NCBI RefSeq assembly: GCF_003253705.1 | Contig: NZ_QKYU01000001.1 | Location: 393,387-457,386, forward strand | DNA length: 64,000 nt | Direction: 5' to 3' | Source: Humitalea rosea | GTDB taxonomy: Bacteria > Pseudomonadota > Alphaproteobacteria > Acetobacterales > Acetobacteraceae | Shown here: one piece after another, positions 16,866-26,502 of the stretch | Numbering within the stretch: position 1 is the stretch's first letter | How the letters are laid out: each line of letters begins with the position of its first letter | Notes under the pieces: generated by a model | The model's input: only the letters and a program-made list of their open reading frames with translations | Told to the model about the DNA's origin: nothing | Database searches by the model: none | Made by a program: the position numbers and the translations under genes

Positions 16866-17756
16866 TCACCCCCCGATGGCGCAGGCGAGGAGGGCGCGCG
16901 CGAGCTTGCTCTCCTGGTCCCGCGGCGTCGCCACGAAGACCGCGGTGGTCGCGTCATCGGCATCCAGCCGGCGGCTGACGACATCGCCGGCCCGTATCCG
17001 CAACAGCGATTCCGGCACCACCGCGATCCCGAGCCCGGTCGCGACCAGCCCCAGAAGGGTCGAATTCTCCCGCACCTCCTGCGTCACCTTCGGCGCGAAG
17101 CCATGGCGGCGGCACAGCGCCGCAAGCTGCTCATGCAGCGAGGTGCCGACGGCGCGGGAGAAGAAGATCATATCCTCCCCGGCCAGCAGCGGCAGCGGCA
17201 GCGCCCCGCGCTTCTTCGCCAGGGGATGGTCGCGGTGCATCGCCACCATCAGCGGTTCGCGGAACAGCTCCACCGCCGCGATATCGGGCGGCAGGTCGAC
17301 GGTGGCCTGGCAGCGCAGGAAGCCCGCATCCAACTCCCGCCGTTGCAGCGCATCGACCTGCCAGAAGGTCGGCCCCTCCCGCAACGACAGATGCACATCC
17401 GGCAACCTCCGGCGGAAGGCGAGAATGCTGCGCGCGAAGGCCGGCAGCAGCGGCGCCGAGGCGAAGAGGCCGACCCGCAACTCGCCGATCTCGCCGCGCC
17501 CGGCACGGCGCGCCACCATCTCGGCCCGTGCCGCCTGGGCCAGGGTGGCGCGGGCCTCGGCCAGGAACATGCGCCCGGCCTCGGTCAAGGCGACACGGCG
17601 CTGGCTGCGTTCGAACAGCGGCGTCGCAAGCTCCGCCTCCATCTGCTGGATCTGCTGGCTCAGCGGCGGCTGCGAGATGCCGAGGCGTTTCGCCGCGCGC
17701 GTAAAGTGCAGCTCCTCGGCCAGGGCCACGAAGTAACGGAAGTGTCTCAGCTCCAT
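16866..17756 (-). CDS. LysR family transcriptional regulator
   Basis: A 296-residue regulator with the N-terminal winged helix (MELRHFRYFVALAEELHFTR, then AAKRLGISQPPLSQQIQQME) and a C-terminal periplasmic-binding-like effector domain. ATG 17756 is the canonical LysR start; the in-frame upstream start at 17780 adds eight unusual residues. It is divergent from the hyuB-hyuA-Bug receptor cluster, which it most likely controls in response to the imported substrate. An ATCAC-N7-GTGAT palindrome lies in the shared promoter region. Confidence 0.93.
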   Translation of the reverse strand: MELRHFRYFVALAEELHFTRAAKRLGISQPPLSQQIQQMEAELATPLFERSQRRVALTEAGRMFLAEARATLAQAARAEMVARRAGRGEIGELRVGLFASAPLLPAFARSILAFRRRLPDVHLSLREGPTFWQVDALQRRELDAGFLRCQATVDLPPDIAAVELFREPLMVAMHRDHPLAKKRGALPLPLLAGEDMIFFSRAVGTSLHEQLAALCRRHGFAPKVTQEVRENSTLLGLVATGLGIAVVPESLLRIRAGDVVSRRLDADDATTAVFVATPRDQESKLARALLACAIGG

Positions 17757-17775
17757 GACATCATTCGCCAGACCT

Positions 17776-17792
17776 ATCACAGCATCGGTGAT
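17776..17792. promoter_or_regulatory. Candidate LysR-binding site in the divergent promoter
   Basis: ATCAC (17776-17780) and GTGAT (17788-17792) form a perfect interrupted palindrome with a 7-bp spacer, containing a T-N13-A core, close to the LysR-box form. It lies 20 bp from the regulator start and about 65 bp from hyuB, where LysR proteins usually bind. Confidence 0.55.
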
Positions 17793-17857
17793 TGATATTG
17801 GACGCTGCTGGACCGCCTGCCCAACACTTTCGTCATCAAACGCCGGAAGGACCTGCC

Positions 17858-19498
17858 TTGGACGCCTTCGATCCCATCACGCTGGAAGTCTACTGGAGCC
17901 GGATGATCTCGATCGCCGACGAGGCGGCGACCGGTCTGCTCCGCACCGCCTTCTCCACCATCGTGCGCGAGTCCAACGACTTCGCGACCGTGCTGATGGA
18001 CCGCAACGGCGATTCCCTCTCCGAGAACACCGGCGGCATCGCCTCCTTCTCCTGCATCCTGCCGCAAACCACCAAGAGCTTCCTCAAGCGCTTCCCGATC
18101 GAGACCTGGCAGCCGGGCGATTGCGTGATCACCAACGACCCCTGGCTCGCGACCGGGCATCTGCCCGACTTCACCGCCGTGTCGCCGATCTTCTTCAAGG
18201 ATCAGATCGTCGGCTTCGCCGGCTGCATCGCGCATTCGCCCGATGTCGGCGGCGCGCTCTGGTCCGCCGATTGCCGCGAGCTGTTCGAGGAAGGCATCCG
18301 CATCCCGCCCATGCGGCTGTACCGCGCCGGCGAGATCAATGCCGAGCTGGTCGATATCCTCACCTCCAACGTCCGCGTGCCCGGGCCGGTGATGGGCGAC
18401 CTGCAGGCGCAGGTCGTCTCCAACGAGGTCGCCGTGCGCCGCGTGGTGGAGTTCCTGGAGGATACGGGCCTTGCGAATCTCCAGCCGCTGTCGGAGGCCT
18501 TGCAGGCCCGCGCCGATCTTGCGATGCGCCGCGCGCTGGCGGCGGTGCCCGACGGCACCTATCGCGCCAGCATCGATGCCGATGGCTTCGACGAGCAGAC
18601 CACGCATATCGAGGTCGCCGTCACGGTTGCGGGCGAGACCATGCACATCGATTTCGCCGGCACCTCGCCGCAGATCGATCGCGGCATCAACTGCGTGCTA
18701 AACTACACCCATGCCTATGCGGTCTATCCGGTGAAATGCGCGCTGGACCCGTTCACGCCGCGCAACGAGGGCTCCTATCGCGCCATCACCGTGGCCGCCC
18801 CCGAGGGCAGCATCCTCAACCCGCGCTTCCCCGCGCCTTGCAGCGCCCGGCAATTGACCGGGCATCTGCTCGCGGGGGCGATCTACAAGGCGCTGGCCGA
18901 TGTGCTGCCCGAAAGCGTGATCGCCGAATGCGGTGGCGCTCCGACCATGCGCGCGCTGTTCAGCGGCATGGATCATGCGGGGGATCGTTTCTCCCAGGTG
19001 CTCTTCGCCAGTGGCGGCATGGGCGCCAGCCCGCATCGCGACGGGCTGCCGACCACGGCCTTCCCGACCAATGTCGGCGCGGGCTCGATCGAGGCCTATG
19101 AGAGCGTCGCCCCTTTGCTGGTCTGGAAGAAGCAGCTTCGCCCGGATTCCGGCGGCGCCGGGCGCTTCCGCGGCGGGCTCGGCCAGATCGCGGAGATCGA
19201 GGTCCGCACCCCCGCCCCGGTGCGGCTCTCGCTGCTCTCCGACCGGCGCGACCATCCGGCGCAGGGCCTGCTCGGCGGTGGGCCCGGGGCACCCGCGGTC
19301 ATCAGCATCGACGACGGCACGCGGCCGCATCCGAAGTCGCGCAGCACCGTCGCACCGGGCCGGCGCGTCACTTTGCTCTATCCGGGCGGCGGCGGCTTCG
19401 GCGACCCGGCGCAGCGCGAGCCTTCCGCGATCCTGGCCGATCTGCGCGATGGCTACATCACCGCCGATGCGGCACGCAAAGACTACGGAGTGGTTTGA
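17858..19498 (+). CDS. hyuB: Hydantoinase B/oxoprolinase family protein
   Basis: A 546-residue subunit of an ATP-dependent amidohydrolase or carboxylase complex. The N-terminus [21 protein letters not shown] and the motifs [28 protein letters not shown] and FRGGLGQ are characteristic of HyuB/acetone carboxylase alpha-type proteins. The start is TTG 17858: GGAAGG lies 7 bases upstream and the resulting N-terminus matches the family, whereas an upstream ATG at 17792 gives unrelated residues. HyuA follows 4 bases after the stop. The substrate (hydantoin, oxoproline or a related lactam) cannot be told. Confidence 0.92.
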   Translation: MDAFDPITLEVYWSRMISIADEAATGLLRTAFSTIVRESNDFATVLMDRNGDSLSENTGGIASFSCILPQTTKSFLKRFPIETWQPGDCVITNDPWLATGHLPDFTAVSPIFFKDQIVGFAGCIAHSPDVGGALWSADCRELFEEGIRIPPMRLYRAGEINAELVDILTSNVRVPGPVMGDLQAQVVSNEVAVRRVVEFLEDTGLANLQPLSEALQARADLAMRRALAAVPDGTYRASIDADGFDEQTTHIEVAVTVAGETMHIDFAGTSPQIDRGINCVLNYTHAYAVYPVKCALDPFTPRNEGSYRAITVAAPEGSILNPRFPAPCSARQLTGHLLAGAIYKALADVLPESVIAECGGAPTMRALFSGMDHAGDRFSQVLFASGGMGASPHRDGLPTTAFPTNVGAGSIEAYESVAPLLVWKKQLRPDSGGAGRFRGGLGQIAEIEVRTPAPVRLSLLSDRRDHPAQGLLGGGPGAPAVISIDDGTRPHPKSRSTVAPGRRVTLLYPGGGGFGDPAQREPSAILADLRDGYITADAARKDYGVV

Positions 19499-19502
19499 GA
19501 CC

Positions 19503-21611
19503 ATGACCATCACACGCACCGCCCGTATCGGCGTCGATGTCGGCGGCACCTTCACCGATTTCGTGCTGCATGATTCCGCCCGCGCCCTGGTCGCGACCGG
19601 CAAGCGCCTGACCACGCCCGACGATCCGAGCGAGGCGATCATCGCCGGCGTCAAGCGCCTGCTGGAGGAAACCGGCCTTGCCGCCGGCGATCTGCACAGC
19701 ATCGTGCATGGCACCACGCTGGTCACCAACACCATCATCGAGCGCACCGGTGCCAAGGTCGGGCTGCTGACCACGCAAGGCTTCCGCGACGTCATCGAGA
19801 TCGGCCGAGAAACCCGTTACGACCTCTACGACCTGTTCATCGAGGCACCGCCGACGCTGGTGCCGCGCCACCGCCGGCTGGAAGTGCCGGAACGCATCGA
19901 CGTCTCCGGCGAGATCCTGCTGCCGCTCGACGAGGAGGCCGTGCGCCTGGCGGTGACGCAGCTGGTCGAGGCGGAGGGCATCGAGGCGCTGGCCATCGCC
20001 TTCCTGCATTCCTATCGCGACGACCGGCACGAGGCCCGCGCCGGTGAGATCGTGCGCGCGCTCTATCCCGATCTGCCCCTTTCCCTCTCCTGCCGCGTGG
20101 CGCCGGAGATCCGCGAGTTCGAGCGCACCAGCACCGCCTGCGCCAATGCCTATGTGCAGCCGCTGATGCGCCGCTATTTGGACAAGCTGGAGACGGATCT
20201 CGCGGCACTCGGCTTTGCCGGGCAGCTGCATGTCATGCTCTCGGGCGGCGGCATCGCCGCGGTGCGCGATGCCAAGGATTTCCCGATCAGGCTGATCGAA
20301 TCCGGCCCGGCGGCGGGGGCCATGGCGGCCTCCTTCCTCGCGCGGTTGACGGGGATGGATCACGTCGTCTCCTTCGACATGGGCGGCACCACCGCCAAGA
20401 TGTGCCTGGTCGAGAATGCCGCCCCCGACCGCAAGTTCGACTTCGAGGCCGGGCGCGTGCGCCGCTTCCAGAAAGGTTCGGGCCTGCCGCTGAAGGTCTC
20501 GGTGGTGGACATGATCGAGATCGGCGCCGGTGGCGGCAGCATCGCCCGTGTCGATCCCGGTTCGGGGCTGATGAAGGTCGGCCCGCGCAGCGCCGGCGCC
20601 AAGCCCGGGCCGATCTGCTACGGCCGCGGCGGCACCGAGCCGACGGTGACCGATTCCGACCTCGTGCTCGGCAGACTCGATCCCGCCTACTTCCTGGGCG
20701 GCGAGATGTCCCTCGATGTCGATGCCGTGCAGAAGATCATCGAGACGGGGATTGCCAAGGGTCTCGATGTCGAGCGCGACACCGCCTCGCTCGGCATCCG
20801 CCGCATCGTCGATGAGACGATGGCCGCGGCGACCCGGATGCACCTCGCCGAGAAGGGGCGCGATCCGCGCCGCTACACGCTGATCGCCTTCGGCGGCGCC
20901 GGGCCGGTGCATGCCTATGACCTGGCGCGGCTGCTGAAGATGAAGCGGATGCTGGTGCCGCTCGGCGCGGGCGTCGCCTCCGCACTCGGCTTCCTGGTGG
21001 CGCCGCCGGCGACCGATCTCGTCCGCAGCCATGTGGCGCGGCTGGAGCGGGTGGACTGGGACCACGTCAACGGTCTGCTGGCGCAGATGGTCGAGGAGGG
21101 CCGCGCCCTGTTGCTGGAGGCCGGCGCCGCGCCGGACGACATCATCGCGCATGCCGCGGCGGATATGCGCCACGTCGGCCAGGGCTTCGAGATTCCCGTG
21201 CCGCTGCCGTCGATGTCGCTTTCGAGCGCCAATCTCCCCGCGATCCGAGAGGCCTTCTTCGCCACCTATCGCGAGCGCTTCGGCCGCGTGATGGAAGAGC
21301 TGCCGATCGAGGCGCTGTCCTGGCGCGTCGCCTGCGTCGCACCCGGCCGCGACATCCAGATGGCCACGGTCGCCGCCACCGCGACGGAGAGCTTCACCGA
21401 TGCTTGCCGCGCCGCGCGCGGCAAGCGTGATGTGCTGTTCGAAGGCTTCGGTTGGCGCGACTGCATCGTCTACGACCGCTACGCGCTGGCGCCGGGGGCA
21501 AGCTTCACCGGACCCGCGCTGGTGGAGGAACGTGAATCCACCTGCGTCATCGGCCCGGATGCGGCCGTCAGCGTGGACAGGTTCCGCAACCTTGTGATCG
21601 AGTTGCCCTGA
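19503..21611 (+). CDS. hyuA: Hydantoinase A/oxoprolinase family protein
   Basis: The 702-residue ATP-binding partner of HyuB. The N-terminal hydantoinase/oxoprolinase domain begins RIGVDVGGTFTDFVL; the central ATPase core contains SFDMGGTTAKMCLVE and EIGAGGGSIARVD; the SAGAKPGPICYGRGG segment is diagnostic, and a C-terminal domain ends the protein. The family hydrolyses 5-membered cyclic amides using ATP or carboxylates ketones. The ATG at 19503 lies 4 bases after the hyuB stop, in the same operon. A Bug receptor gene follows after about 125 bp, suggesting coordinated uptake and ring opening of a substrate. Confidence 0.93.
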   Translation: MTITRTARIGVDVGGTFTDFVLHDSARALVATGKRLTTPDDPSEAIIAGVKRLLEETGLAAGDLHSIVHGTTLVTNTIIERTGAKVGLLTTQGFRDVIEIGRETRYDLYDLFIEAPPTLVPRHRRLEVPERIDVSGEILLPLDEEAVRLAVTQLVEAEGIEALAIAFLHSYRDDRHEARAGEIVRALYPDLPLSLSCRVAPEIREFERTSTACANAYVQPLMRRYLDKLETDLAALGFAGQLHVMLSGGGIAAVRDAKDFPIRLIESGPAAGAMAASFLARLTGMDHVVSFDMGGTTAKMCLVENAAPDRKFDFEAGRVRRFQKGSGLPLKVSVVDMIEIGAGGGSIARVDPGSGLMKVGPRSAGAKPGPICYGRGGTEPTVTDSDLVLGRLDPAYFLGGEMSLDVDAVQKIIETGIAKGLDVERDTASLGIRRIVDETMAAATRMHLAEKGRDPRRYTLIAFGGAGPVHAYDLARLLKMKRMLVPLGAGVASALGFLVAPPATDLVRSHVARLERVDWDHVNGLLAQMVEEGRALLLEAGAAPDDIIAHAAADMRHVGQGFEIPVPLPSMSLSSANLPAIREAFFATYRERFGRVMEELPIEALSWRVACVAPGRDIQMATVAATATESFTDACRAARGKRDVLFEGFGWRDCIVYDRYALAPGASFTGPALVEERESTCVIGPDAAVSVDRFRNLVIELP

Positions 21612-21738
21612 TCGGCCAAGCCGGCTGGGCAAGTGAGGACCGGGAAGCCGCGCCAGAAAATGAGCGCGGCAGTCCGGGGGATGCTGAGGCACGGTGTGAG
21701 ACAACCGCCGCAGGGCGCGGCGACAAGCGAGGTGTACC

Positions 21739-22731
21739 ATGACCAAAGTAACACGGCGTTCTTTGGCGGCGGCCGGTTTGGCCGCCGTTCCGGCGCTGGC
21801 CGGGCTGGGATCGCGCCCCTCCGCGGCGCAGGAGGTATTTCCCGCACGCACGCTGACCCTGGTGGTTCCCTGGACCGCGGGCGGCTCCACCGACACGCTG
21901 GGCCGCGTGCTCGCGCAGACGATGAGCATGAACCTCCACCAACCCATCGTGGTGGAGAACCGCAGCGGCGCCTCGGGCACGGTCGGCCATGGCTTTGTCG
22001 CGCGCTCCAAGCCGGACGGCTACACCTTCCTGCTTGCCACCAACAGCACCTATGCGATGGCGCCGCATCTGATGACGCTGCCATACGAGAACCGCGCCGC
22101 CTTCACCGGCCTCAGCCTCGTCGCCCGCAGCGCGCAGGCGTTGTGCGTGCATCCCTCGATGCCGGTGAACACCGTCGCGGAGTTCCTTGCCTATGTCCGG
22201 GCACGGCCGGGCGATGTGACCTTCTCCTCCGCCGGGATCGGCGCCAGCAGCCATCTCGCCACCGAGCTGCTGATGGCCAAGACCCGGACGCAGATGCTGC
22301 ATGTTCCCTATCGCGGTGGCGCGCCCTCGGTGCAGGGCTTGCTGGCGGGTGAGGTGAAGGTCTCCTTCGTCGATCTGGTCACGGCCTTGCCATTTCGCCA
22401 GGACGGGCGGCTCAAGGTCCTCGGCGTCAGCACGACGGCGCGGTCGGACCTCGCGCGCGATGTGCCGACCTTGGCCGAATCCGGTGTCGCCGGCTTCGAA
22501 TCCTCCACCGACTTCGCCTTCCTGCTGCCCGCCGGCACGCCGGCGCCGATCGTGCAGAAGCTCTCCACATCGCTGCGAAGCGCCTTGCAGGACCCCGAGA
22601 CCAAGGCGCGGATCATAGCCTTGGGTATCGAGCCGGTCGGCAGCACCGCTGCTGAGCTCGACGCCTATTGGACGCGCGAACTCGACAAATGGGGCGAGAT
22701 CATCCGCGTCCAGCACATCACCTTGGGCTGA
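21739..22731 (+). CDS. Tripartite tricarboxylate transporter (Bug) substrate-binding protein, second copy
   Basis: A 330-residue periplasmic receptor with a twin-arginine-like signal (TRRSLAAAGLAAVPALAGL, cut near SAAQE). The core has LTLVVPWTAGGSTDTLGR, ENRSGASGTVGHGFVARS and VPYRGGAPSVQG, the Bug ligand-pocket motifs. Its position after hyuB-hyuA suggests it delivers the hydantoinase substrate, but the partner TctAB permease is not in the window. It is diverged from the other Bug receptor at 9765-10739, so the two probably bind different ligands. Confidence 0.93.
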   Translation: MTKVTRRSLAAAGLAAVPALAGLGSRPSAAQEVFPARTLTLVVPWTAGGSTDTLGRVLAQTMSMNLHQPIVVENRSGASGTVGHGFVARSKPDGYTFLLATNSTYAMAPHLMTLPYENRAAFTGLSLVARSAQALCVHPSMPVNTVAEFLAYVRARPGDVTFSSAGIGASSHLATELLMAKTRTQMLHVPYRGGAPSVQGLLAGEVKVSFVDLVTALPFRQDGRLKVLGVSTTARSDLARDVPTLAESGVAGFESSTDFAFLLPAGTPAPIVQKLSTSLRSALQDPETKARIIALGIEPVGSTAAELDAYWTRELDKWGEIIRVQHITLG

Positions 22732-22795
22732 ATTGCACACTGGCGCGGGCCGGCCTCGGCCTGCCCGCCCACCATTTCCGAGAGGTCACGACCCC

Positions 22796-24007
22796 ATGAG
22801 CGAAGCCACCGCCATCGCCGCCAGGCTGAATCGCATCTCCCCCTCCCAGACCACGGCGATGCGCCAGCGGGCCCAGGCGCTGAAGGCGGAGGGCCGCGAT
22901 GTGCTGGCGATCTCCTCGGGCGAGCCGGATTTCGAAACCCCGCGCCACATCAAGGACGCCGCGATCGCGGCGATCGAGGCGGGCGAGACGCGCTACACCG
23001 ATATCTCCGGCACCCTGGCGCTGCGCCGCGCCGTCGCGCAGAAATTCAAACGCGACAACGGCATCATTTATGCGCCCGATGAGATCATCGTCGCGACCGG
23101 CGGCAAGCAGGTGATCTACGACGCGCTGACCGCGACCCTCGATCCCGGCGATGAGGTGATCATCCCGACCCCCTGCTGGGTCTCCTACCCCGATATCGTG
23201 CGTCTGGCGGATGGCGAGCCGGTGCTGCTGCCCTGCGGCCCCAACCAGGGCTTTCGCCTGACGCCGGAGCAGCTGGAGGCGGCGATCACCCCGCGCACCA
23301 AATGGCTGATCATCAACAACCCGGGCAACCCGACCGGGGCCGCCTATGACGCGGCGGAGCTTGCGGCCCTGGCCGAGGTGCTGCTGCGCCACCCGCAGGT
23401 GATGATCCTCACCGACGACATCTACGAGAAGCTGCTCTACGACGGCCGCGTCTTCGCGACCTTCGCCCAGGTCGAGCCGCGACTGCGCGACCGCACCGTG
23501 ACCATGAACGGCTGCTCCAAGGCCTATGCCATGACCGGCTGGCGCATCGGTTTCGCCGGCGCGCCGCGCTTCCTCATCAAGGCCATGGACAAGCTGCAGG
23601 GGCAAAGCACCTCCAACACCTGCTCCATCGCCCAGGCCGCGGCCATCGCCGCGCTGACCGGGCCGCAGGAGGCGACAGAGGAGATGCGCCTCGCCTATCT
23701 GCGCCGGCGCGACATGGTGGTGGGGATGCTGAACGCGACACCGGGGCTGCATTGCCATGTCCCGGAGGGCGCCTTCTACGCCTTCCCGGACATGACGGCC
23801 TGCATCGGCCGCACCACGGCCGGCGGCACGTTGCTTGAGAATGACTGGGATTTCGTCTTCGCGCTGCTGTCGGAGAATGGCGTCGCCACGGTGCATGGCA
23901 GCGCCTTCCTGTTCCCCGGACATTTCCGCATCAGCTTCGCGGCGGATGATGCGGCGCTGGCGGAGGCCTGCCGCCGCATCGCGACCTTCTGCGCAGCGCT
24001 ACGCTGA
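22796..24007 (+). CDS. Pyridoxal phosphate-dependent aminotransferase (AspC-like, class I)
   Basis: A 403-residue class I aminotransferase. The PLP lysine is Lys242 in CSKAYAMTGWRIG; NNPGNPTGAAYD holds the cofactor-binding Asn/Pro, and RISFAAD near the C-terminus contains the substrate-binding Arg. It would transfer amino groups between aspartate (or another amino acid) and 2-oxoglutarate. ATG 22796 has AGAGG upstream. It lies 65 bp downstream of the Bug receptor gene on the same strand and may metabolise the amino acid released by ring opening (inference). It overlaps the convergent acetyltransferase gene by 9 bases. Confidence 0.92.
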   Translation: MSEATAIAARLNRISPSQTTAMRQRAQALKAEGRDVLAISSGEPDFETPRHIKDAAIAAIEAGETRYTDISGTLALRRAVAQKFKRDNGIIYAPDEIIVATGGKQVIYDALTATLDPGDEVIIPTPCWVSYPDIVRLADGEPVLLPCGPNQGFRLTPEQLEAAITPRTKWLIINNPGNPTGAAYDAAELAALAEVLLRHPQVMILTDDIYEKLLYDGRVFATFAQVEPRLRDRTVTMNGCSKAYAMTGWRIGFAGAPRFLIKAMDKLQGQSTSNTCSIAQAAAIAALTGPQEATEEMRLAYLRRRDMVVGMLNATPGLHCHVPEGAFYAFPDMTACIGRTTAGGTLLENDWDFVFALLSENGVATVHGSAFLFPGHFRISFAADDAALAEACRRIATFCAALR

Positions 24008-24520
24008 GCCCGGCGCGACACTCTCGAACAGCAGCATCTCCTGCCCCTGATGCTGGTAGGTGAGCACCTGCCGCATCCCCAGATCGGTGAGCACGCCGAC
24101 GCTCGCGGCATTGTCCCGGCGCGCGACGGCGATGATGCGCGGCAGGCCCGCAGCATGGCCGAAGGCCAGCGCCGCCCGCGCCGCCTCCCGCGCGAAGCCC
24201 TTGCCGCGACACTCCGGCCAGAGCGCGTAACGCAAGGCGACACCCCGCCCGTCAGGACGTTCCATCAGCCCCGCGATGCCGAGGAAATCACCGGTCGCGC
24301 GTTCGAACACGCTCCAGATGCCATAGCCGCGCACGGTCCAGAACTCGATGTCGTCCTGCAATTCCTCCCGCGTGCGCTCGGGCGTGCGGACGCCATGCAG
24401 CATCACGCCGAAGACGCGCGGATCGGCCTTCAGCCGGATGATGTCGTCCAGATGCTCCGGCCCGGGCGGCAACAGCGACAGGCGCGCGGTGGTGATGCCG
24501 CGCGCCACATGCAGTTGCAT
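23999..24520 (-). CDS. GNAT family N-acetyltransferase (RimJ/RimL-like)
   Basis: A 173-residue acetyltransferase. It begins HVARGITTARLSLLPPGPEH after the initiator region and contains the acetyl-CoA loop LWPECRGKGFAREAARAAL followed by ARRDNAASVGVLTDLGM, the signature of the RimJ/RimL subgroup that acetylates N-termini or small molecules. ATG 24520 lies 7 bases after the ettA stop, so it is probably in the ettA transcript. The end overlaps the convergent aminotransferase gene by 9 bp. Target unknown. Confidence 0.85.
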   Translation of the reverse strand: MQLHVARGITTARLSLLPPGPEHLDDIIRLKADPRVFGVMLHGVRTPERTREELQDDIEFWTVRGYGIWSVFERATGDFLGIAGLMERPDGRGVALRYALWPECRGKGFAREAARAALAFGHAAGLPRIIAVARRDNAASVGVLTDLGMRQVLTYQHQGQEMLLFESVAPGSA

Positions 24521-24527
24521 GCCGCGC

Positions 24528-26207
24528 TTAGCGAGCCAGGGGCCGGTACTTGATCCGGTGCGGCTCGTCAGCCGCAACACCAAGTCGACGTCGCTTATCC
24601 GCTTCGTAGGCCTGGAAGTTGCCCTCGAACCACTCGACGTGGCTGTCGCCCTCGAAGGCCAGGATATGCGTCGCCAGGCGGTCGAGGAACCAGCGATCAT
24701 GGCTGATGATCACGGCGCAGCCGGCGAATTCCATCAGCGCCTCCTCCAGCGCACGGAGCGTGTCCACGTCGAGATCATTGGTCGGCTCGTCGAGCAGCAG
24801 GACATTGCTCTCCCGCTTCAGCATCTTGGCCAGATGCACGCGGTTGCGCTCACCACCCGAGAGCACGCCGACCTTCTTCTGCTGGTCGGTGCCCTTGAAG
24901 TTGAAGGCGGCGACATAGGCGCGAGAAGGAACCTGCCGCTTGCCGAGCGTGATCATGTCCATGCCGTCGCTGATCTCGGCCCAGACGTTCTTCTCCGGGT
25001 CGAGGCTGTCGCGCGACTGATCGACGTAGCCGAGCTTCACGCTCTCGCCCACGATCAGCGTGCCGCCGTCGGGCTCCTCGCCGCCGGTGATCATGCGGAA
25101 CAGCGTCGTCTTGCCCGCGCCATTCGGCCCGATCACGCCCACGATGCCGCCGGGCGGCAGCTTGAAGGAGAGATCGTCGATCAGCAGGCGGTTGCCATAA
25201 CCCTTGCGCAGGTTCTCGGCGACGATGACGACATTGCCGAGGCGCGGCCCCGGCTGGATGACGATATCGACCTCGCCGGTGCCCTTCTCCTGGCTCTTGG
25301 CCAGCAGATCCTCATAGGCGGAGATGCGCGCCTTGCTCTTGGCCATACGGCCGGCCGGGGTGCGGCCGATCCATTCCTGCTCGGCCGCGAGGCTGCGCTG
25401 GCGGGCGCTCTCCTCGCGCTCCTCCTGCTGCAGCCGCTTGCGCTTCTGCTCCAGGTAGTTGGAGTAGTTGCCCTGGTAGGGAAACGCCCGGCCGCGATCG
25501 ACTTCCATGATCCAGTTGGTCACGTTGTCGAGGAAGTAGCGGTCATGGGTCACGACCAGCACCGCGCCCTGCCATTCGCGCAGGGTCTTTTCCAGCCAGG
25601 CCACGCTTTCCGCGTCCAGATGGTTGGTCGGCTCGTCGAGCAGCAGCAGGTCGGGCTTCTCCAGCAGCAGCTTGCACAGCGCCACGCGCCGCTTCTCACC
25701 GCCCGAGAGATTGTCGATGCGCGCATCGGCCGGCGGGCAGCGCAGCGCGTCCAGCGCGACCTCCACCTTGCGGTCGATCTCCCAGCCATCGGCGGCGTCG
25801 ATCGCATCCTGCAACTCGGCCTGTTCGGCCAGCAGCGCGTTCATCTTCTCCTCGGACATCTCCTCGCCGAAGGCCATGGAGATCTCATTGAAGCGCGCCA
25901 TCTGCGCGTTGAGCACCGTGAACGCCTCCATGACGTTCTCGCCGACGGTCTTGGTTGGGTCGAGCTGCGGCTCCTGCTCCAGATAGCCGACCTTGGCGCC
26001 CTCGGCCGCCCAGGCCTCGCCGCCGTATTCCTTGTCGCGGCCGGCCATGATCTTCATCAGCGTGGACTTGCCGGCGCCGTTGGGGCCGAGCACGCCAATC
26101 TTGGCATCCGCCAGGAATGAAAGAGTGATACCTTTGAAGACTTCCCGGCCGCCCGGATAGTTCTTCGTCAGGTCTTTCATTACATAAATATACTGCCAAG
26201 CGGCCAT
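24528..26207 (-). CDS. ettA: Energy-dependent translational throttle protein EttA (ABC-F ATPase)
   Basis: A 559-residue soluble ABC-F protein with two nucleotide-binding domains. Walker A motifs GPNGAGKST (first) and GPNGAGKTT (second), signatures LSGGEKRRVAL and LSGGERNRVHL, and Walker B LLLLDEPTNHLD and LLLDEPTNDLD are all intact. The interdomain linker carries the arm typical of EttA. It binds the ribosomal E site and gates the first elongation step according to the ATP/ADP ratio. There are no membrane segments, so it is not a transporter. The promoter region lies towards the tRNA-Ile2 gene. Confidence 0.96.
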   Translation of the reverse strand: MAAWQYIYVMKDLTKNYPGGREVFKGITLSFLADAKIGVLGPNGAGKSTLMKIMAGRDKEYGGEAWAAEGAKVGYLEQEPQLDPTKTVGENVMEAFTVLNAQMARFNEISMAFGEEMSEEKMNALLAEQAELQDAIDAADGWEIDRKVEVALDALRCPPADARIDNLSGGEKRRVALCKLLLEKPDLLLLDEPTNHLDAESVAWLEKTLREWQGAVLVVTHDRYFLDNVTNWIMEVDRGRAFPYQGNYSNYLEQKRKRLQQEEREESARQRSLAAEQEWIGRTPAGRMAKSKARISAYEDLLAKSQEKGTGEVDIVIQPGPRLGNVVIVAENLRKGYGNRLLIDDLSFKLPPGGIVGVIGPNGAGKTTLFRMITGGEEPDGGTLIVGESVKLGYVDQSRDSLDPEKNVWAEISDGMDMITLGKRQVPSRAYVAAFNFKGTDQQKKVGVLSGGERNRVHLAKMLKRESNVLLLDEPTNDLDVDTLRALEEALMEFAGCAVIISHDRWFLDRLATHILAFEGDSHVEWFEGNFQAYEADKRRRLGVAADEPHRIKYRPLAR

Positions 26208-26306
26208 GGGGCGTGCAACCTGTATGTGTCGGGGGTTGGCAGGGTTCTACAGGTCCCCCCGCCCAGCGCCAAGCGCGGAGGGGTGAGGGCTGTGCTGCAA
26301 GCGGCA

Positions 26307-26379
26307 TGGGCCCGGCAGGACTCGAACCCGCAACCAAGCCGTTATGAGCGGCCCGCTCTAACCATTGAGCTACAGGCCC
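26307..26379 (-). tRNA. tRNA-Ile2 (CAU anticodon, lysidine-modified)
   Basis: A 73-nt cloverleaf on the minus strand. Acceptor GGGCCTG pairs with CGGGCCC (one G-U). The anticodon loop CTCATAA gives CAU, and the TTGGTTGCGGGTTCGAGTCC T-arm region resembles known alphaproteobacterial isoleucine-2 tRNAs, in which C34 becomes lysidine to read AUA. It lacks the features of initiator or elongator tRNA-Met. The 3' CCA is not encoded (TGC follows the discriminator). Confidence 0.9.
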
Positions 26380-26502
26380 ATGCGCCCCGGTGATACGGGC
26401 GCCGCGCCCGTCCGTGCAAGCGGCCACGCCAGTTTTTGCCGCCCCGGACCGGGCTTGGTAGCCTCCCCCTGCCACCGACCCGGCGTCGCGAAACGGAGCC
26501 CC

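Noticed and set aside
19458..22010. An 850-codon minus-strand frame across hyuA
   Set aside because: It is antisense to hyuA, whose motifs are unambiguous; composition is that of an artefactual frame.
26307..26379. tRNA with CAU anticodon as elongator or initiator tRNA-Met
   Set aside because: The acceptor, D- and T-arm sequence fits isoleucine-2 tRNAs (lysidine type); initiator features such as an unpaired first acceptor base are absent.
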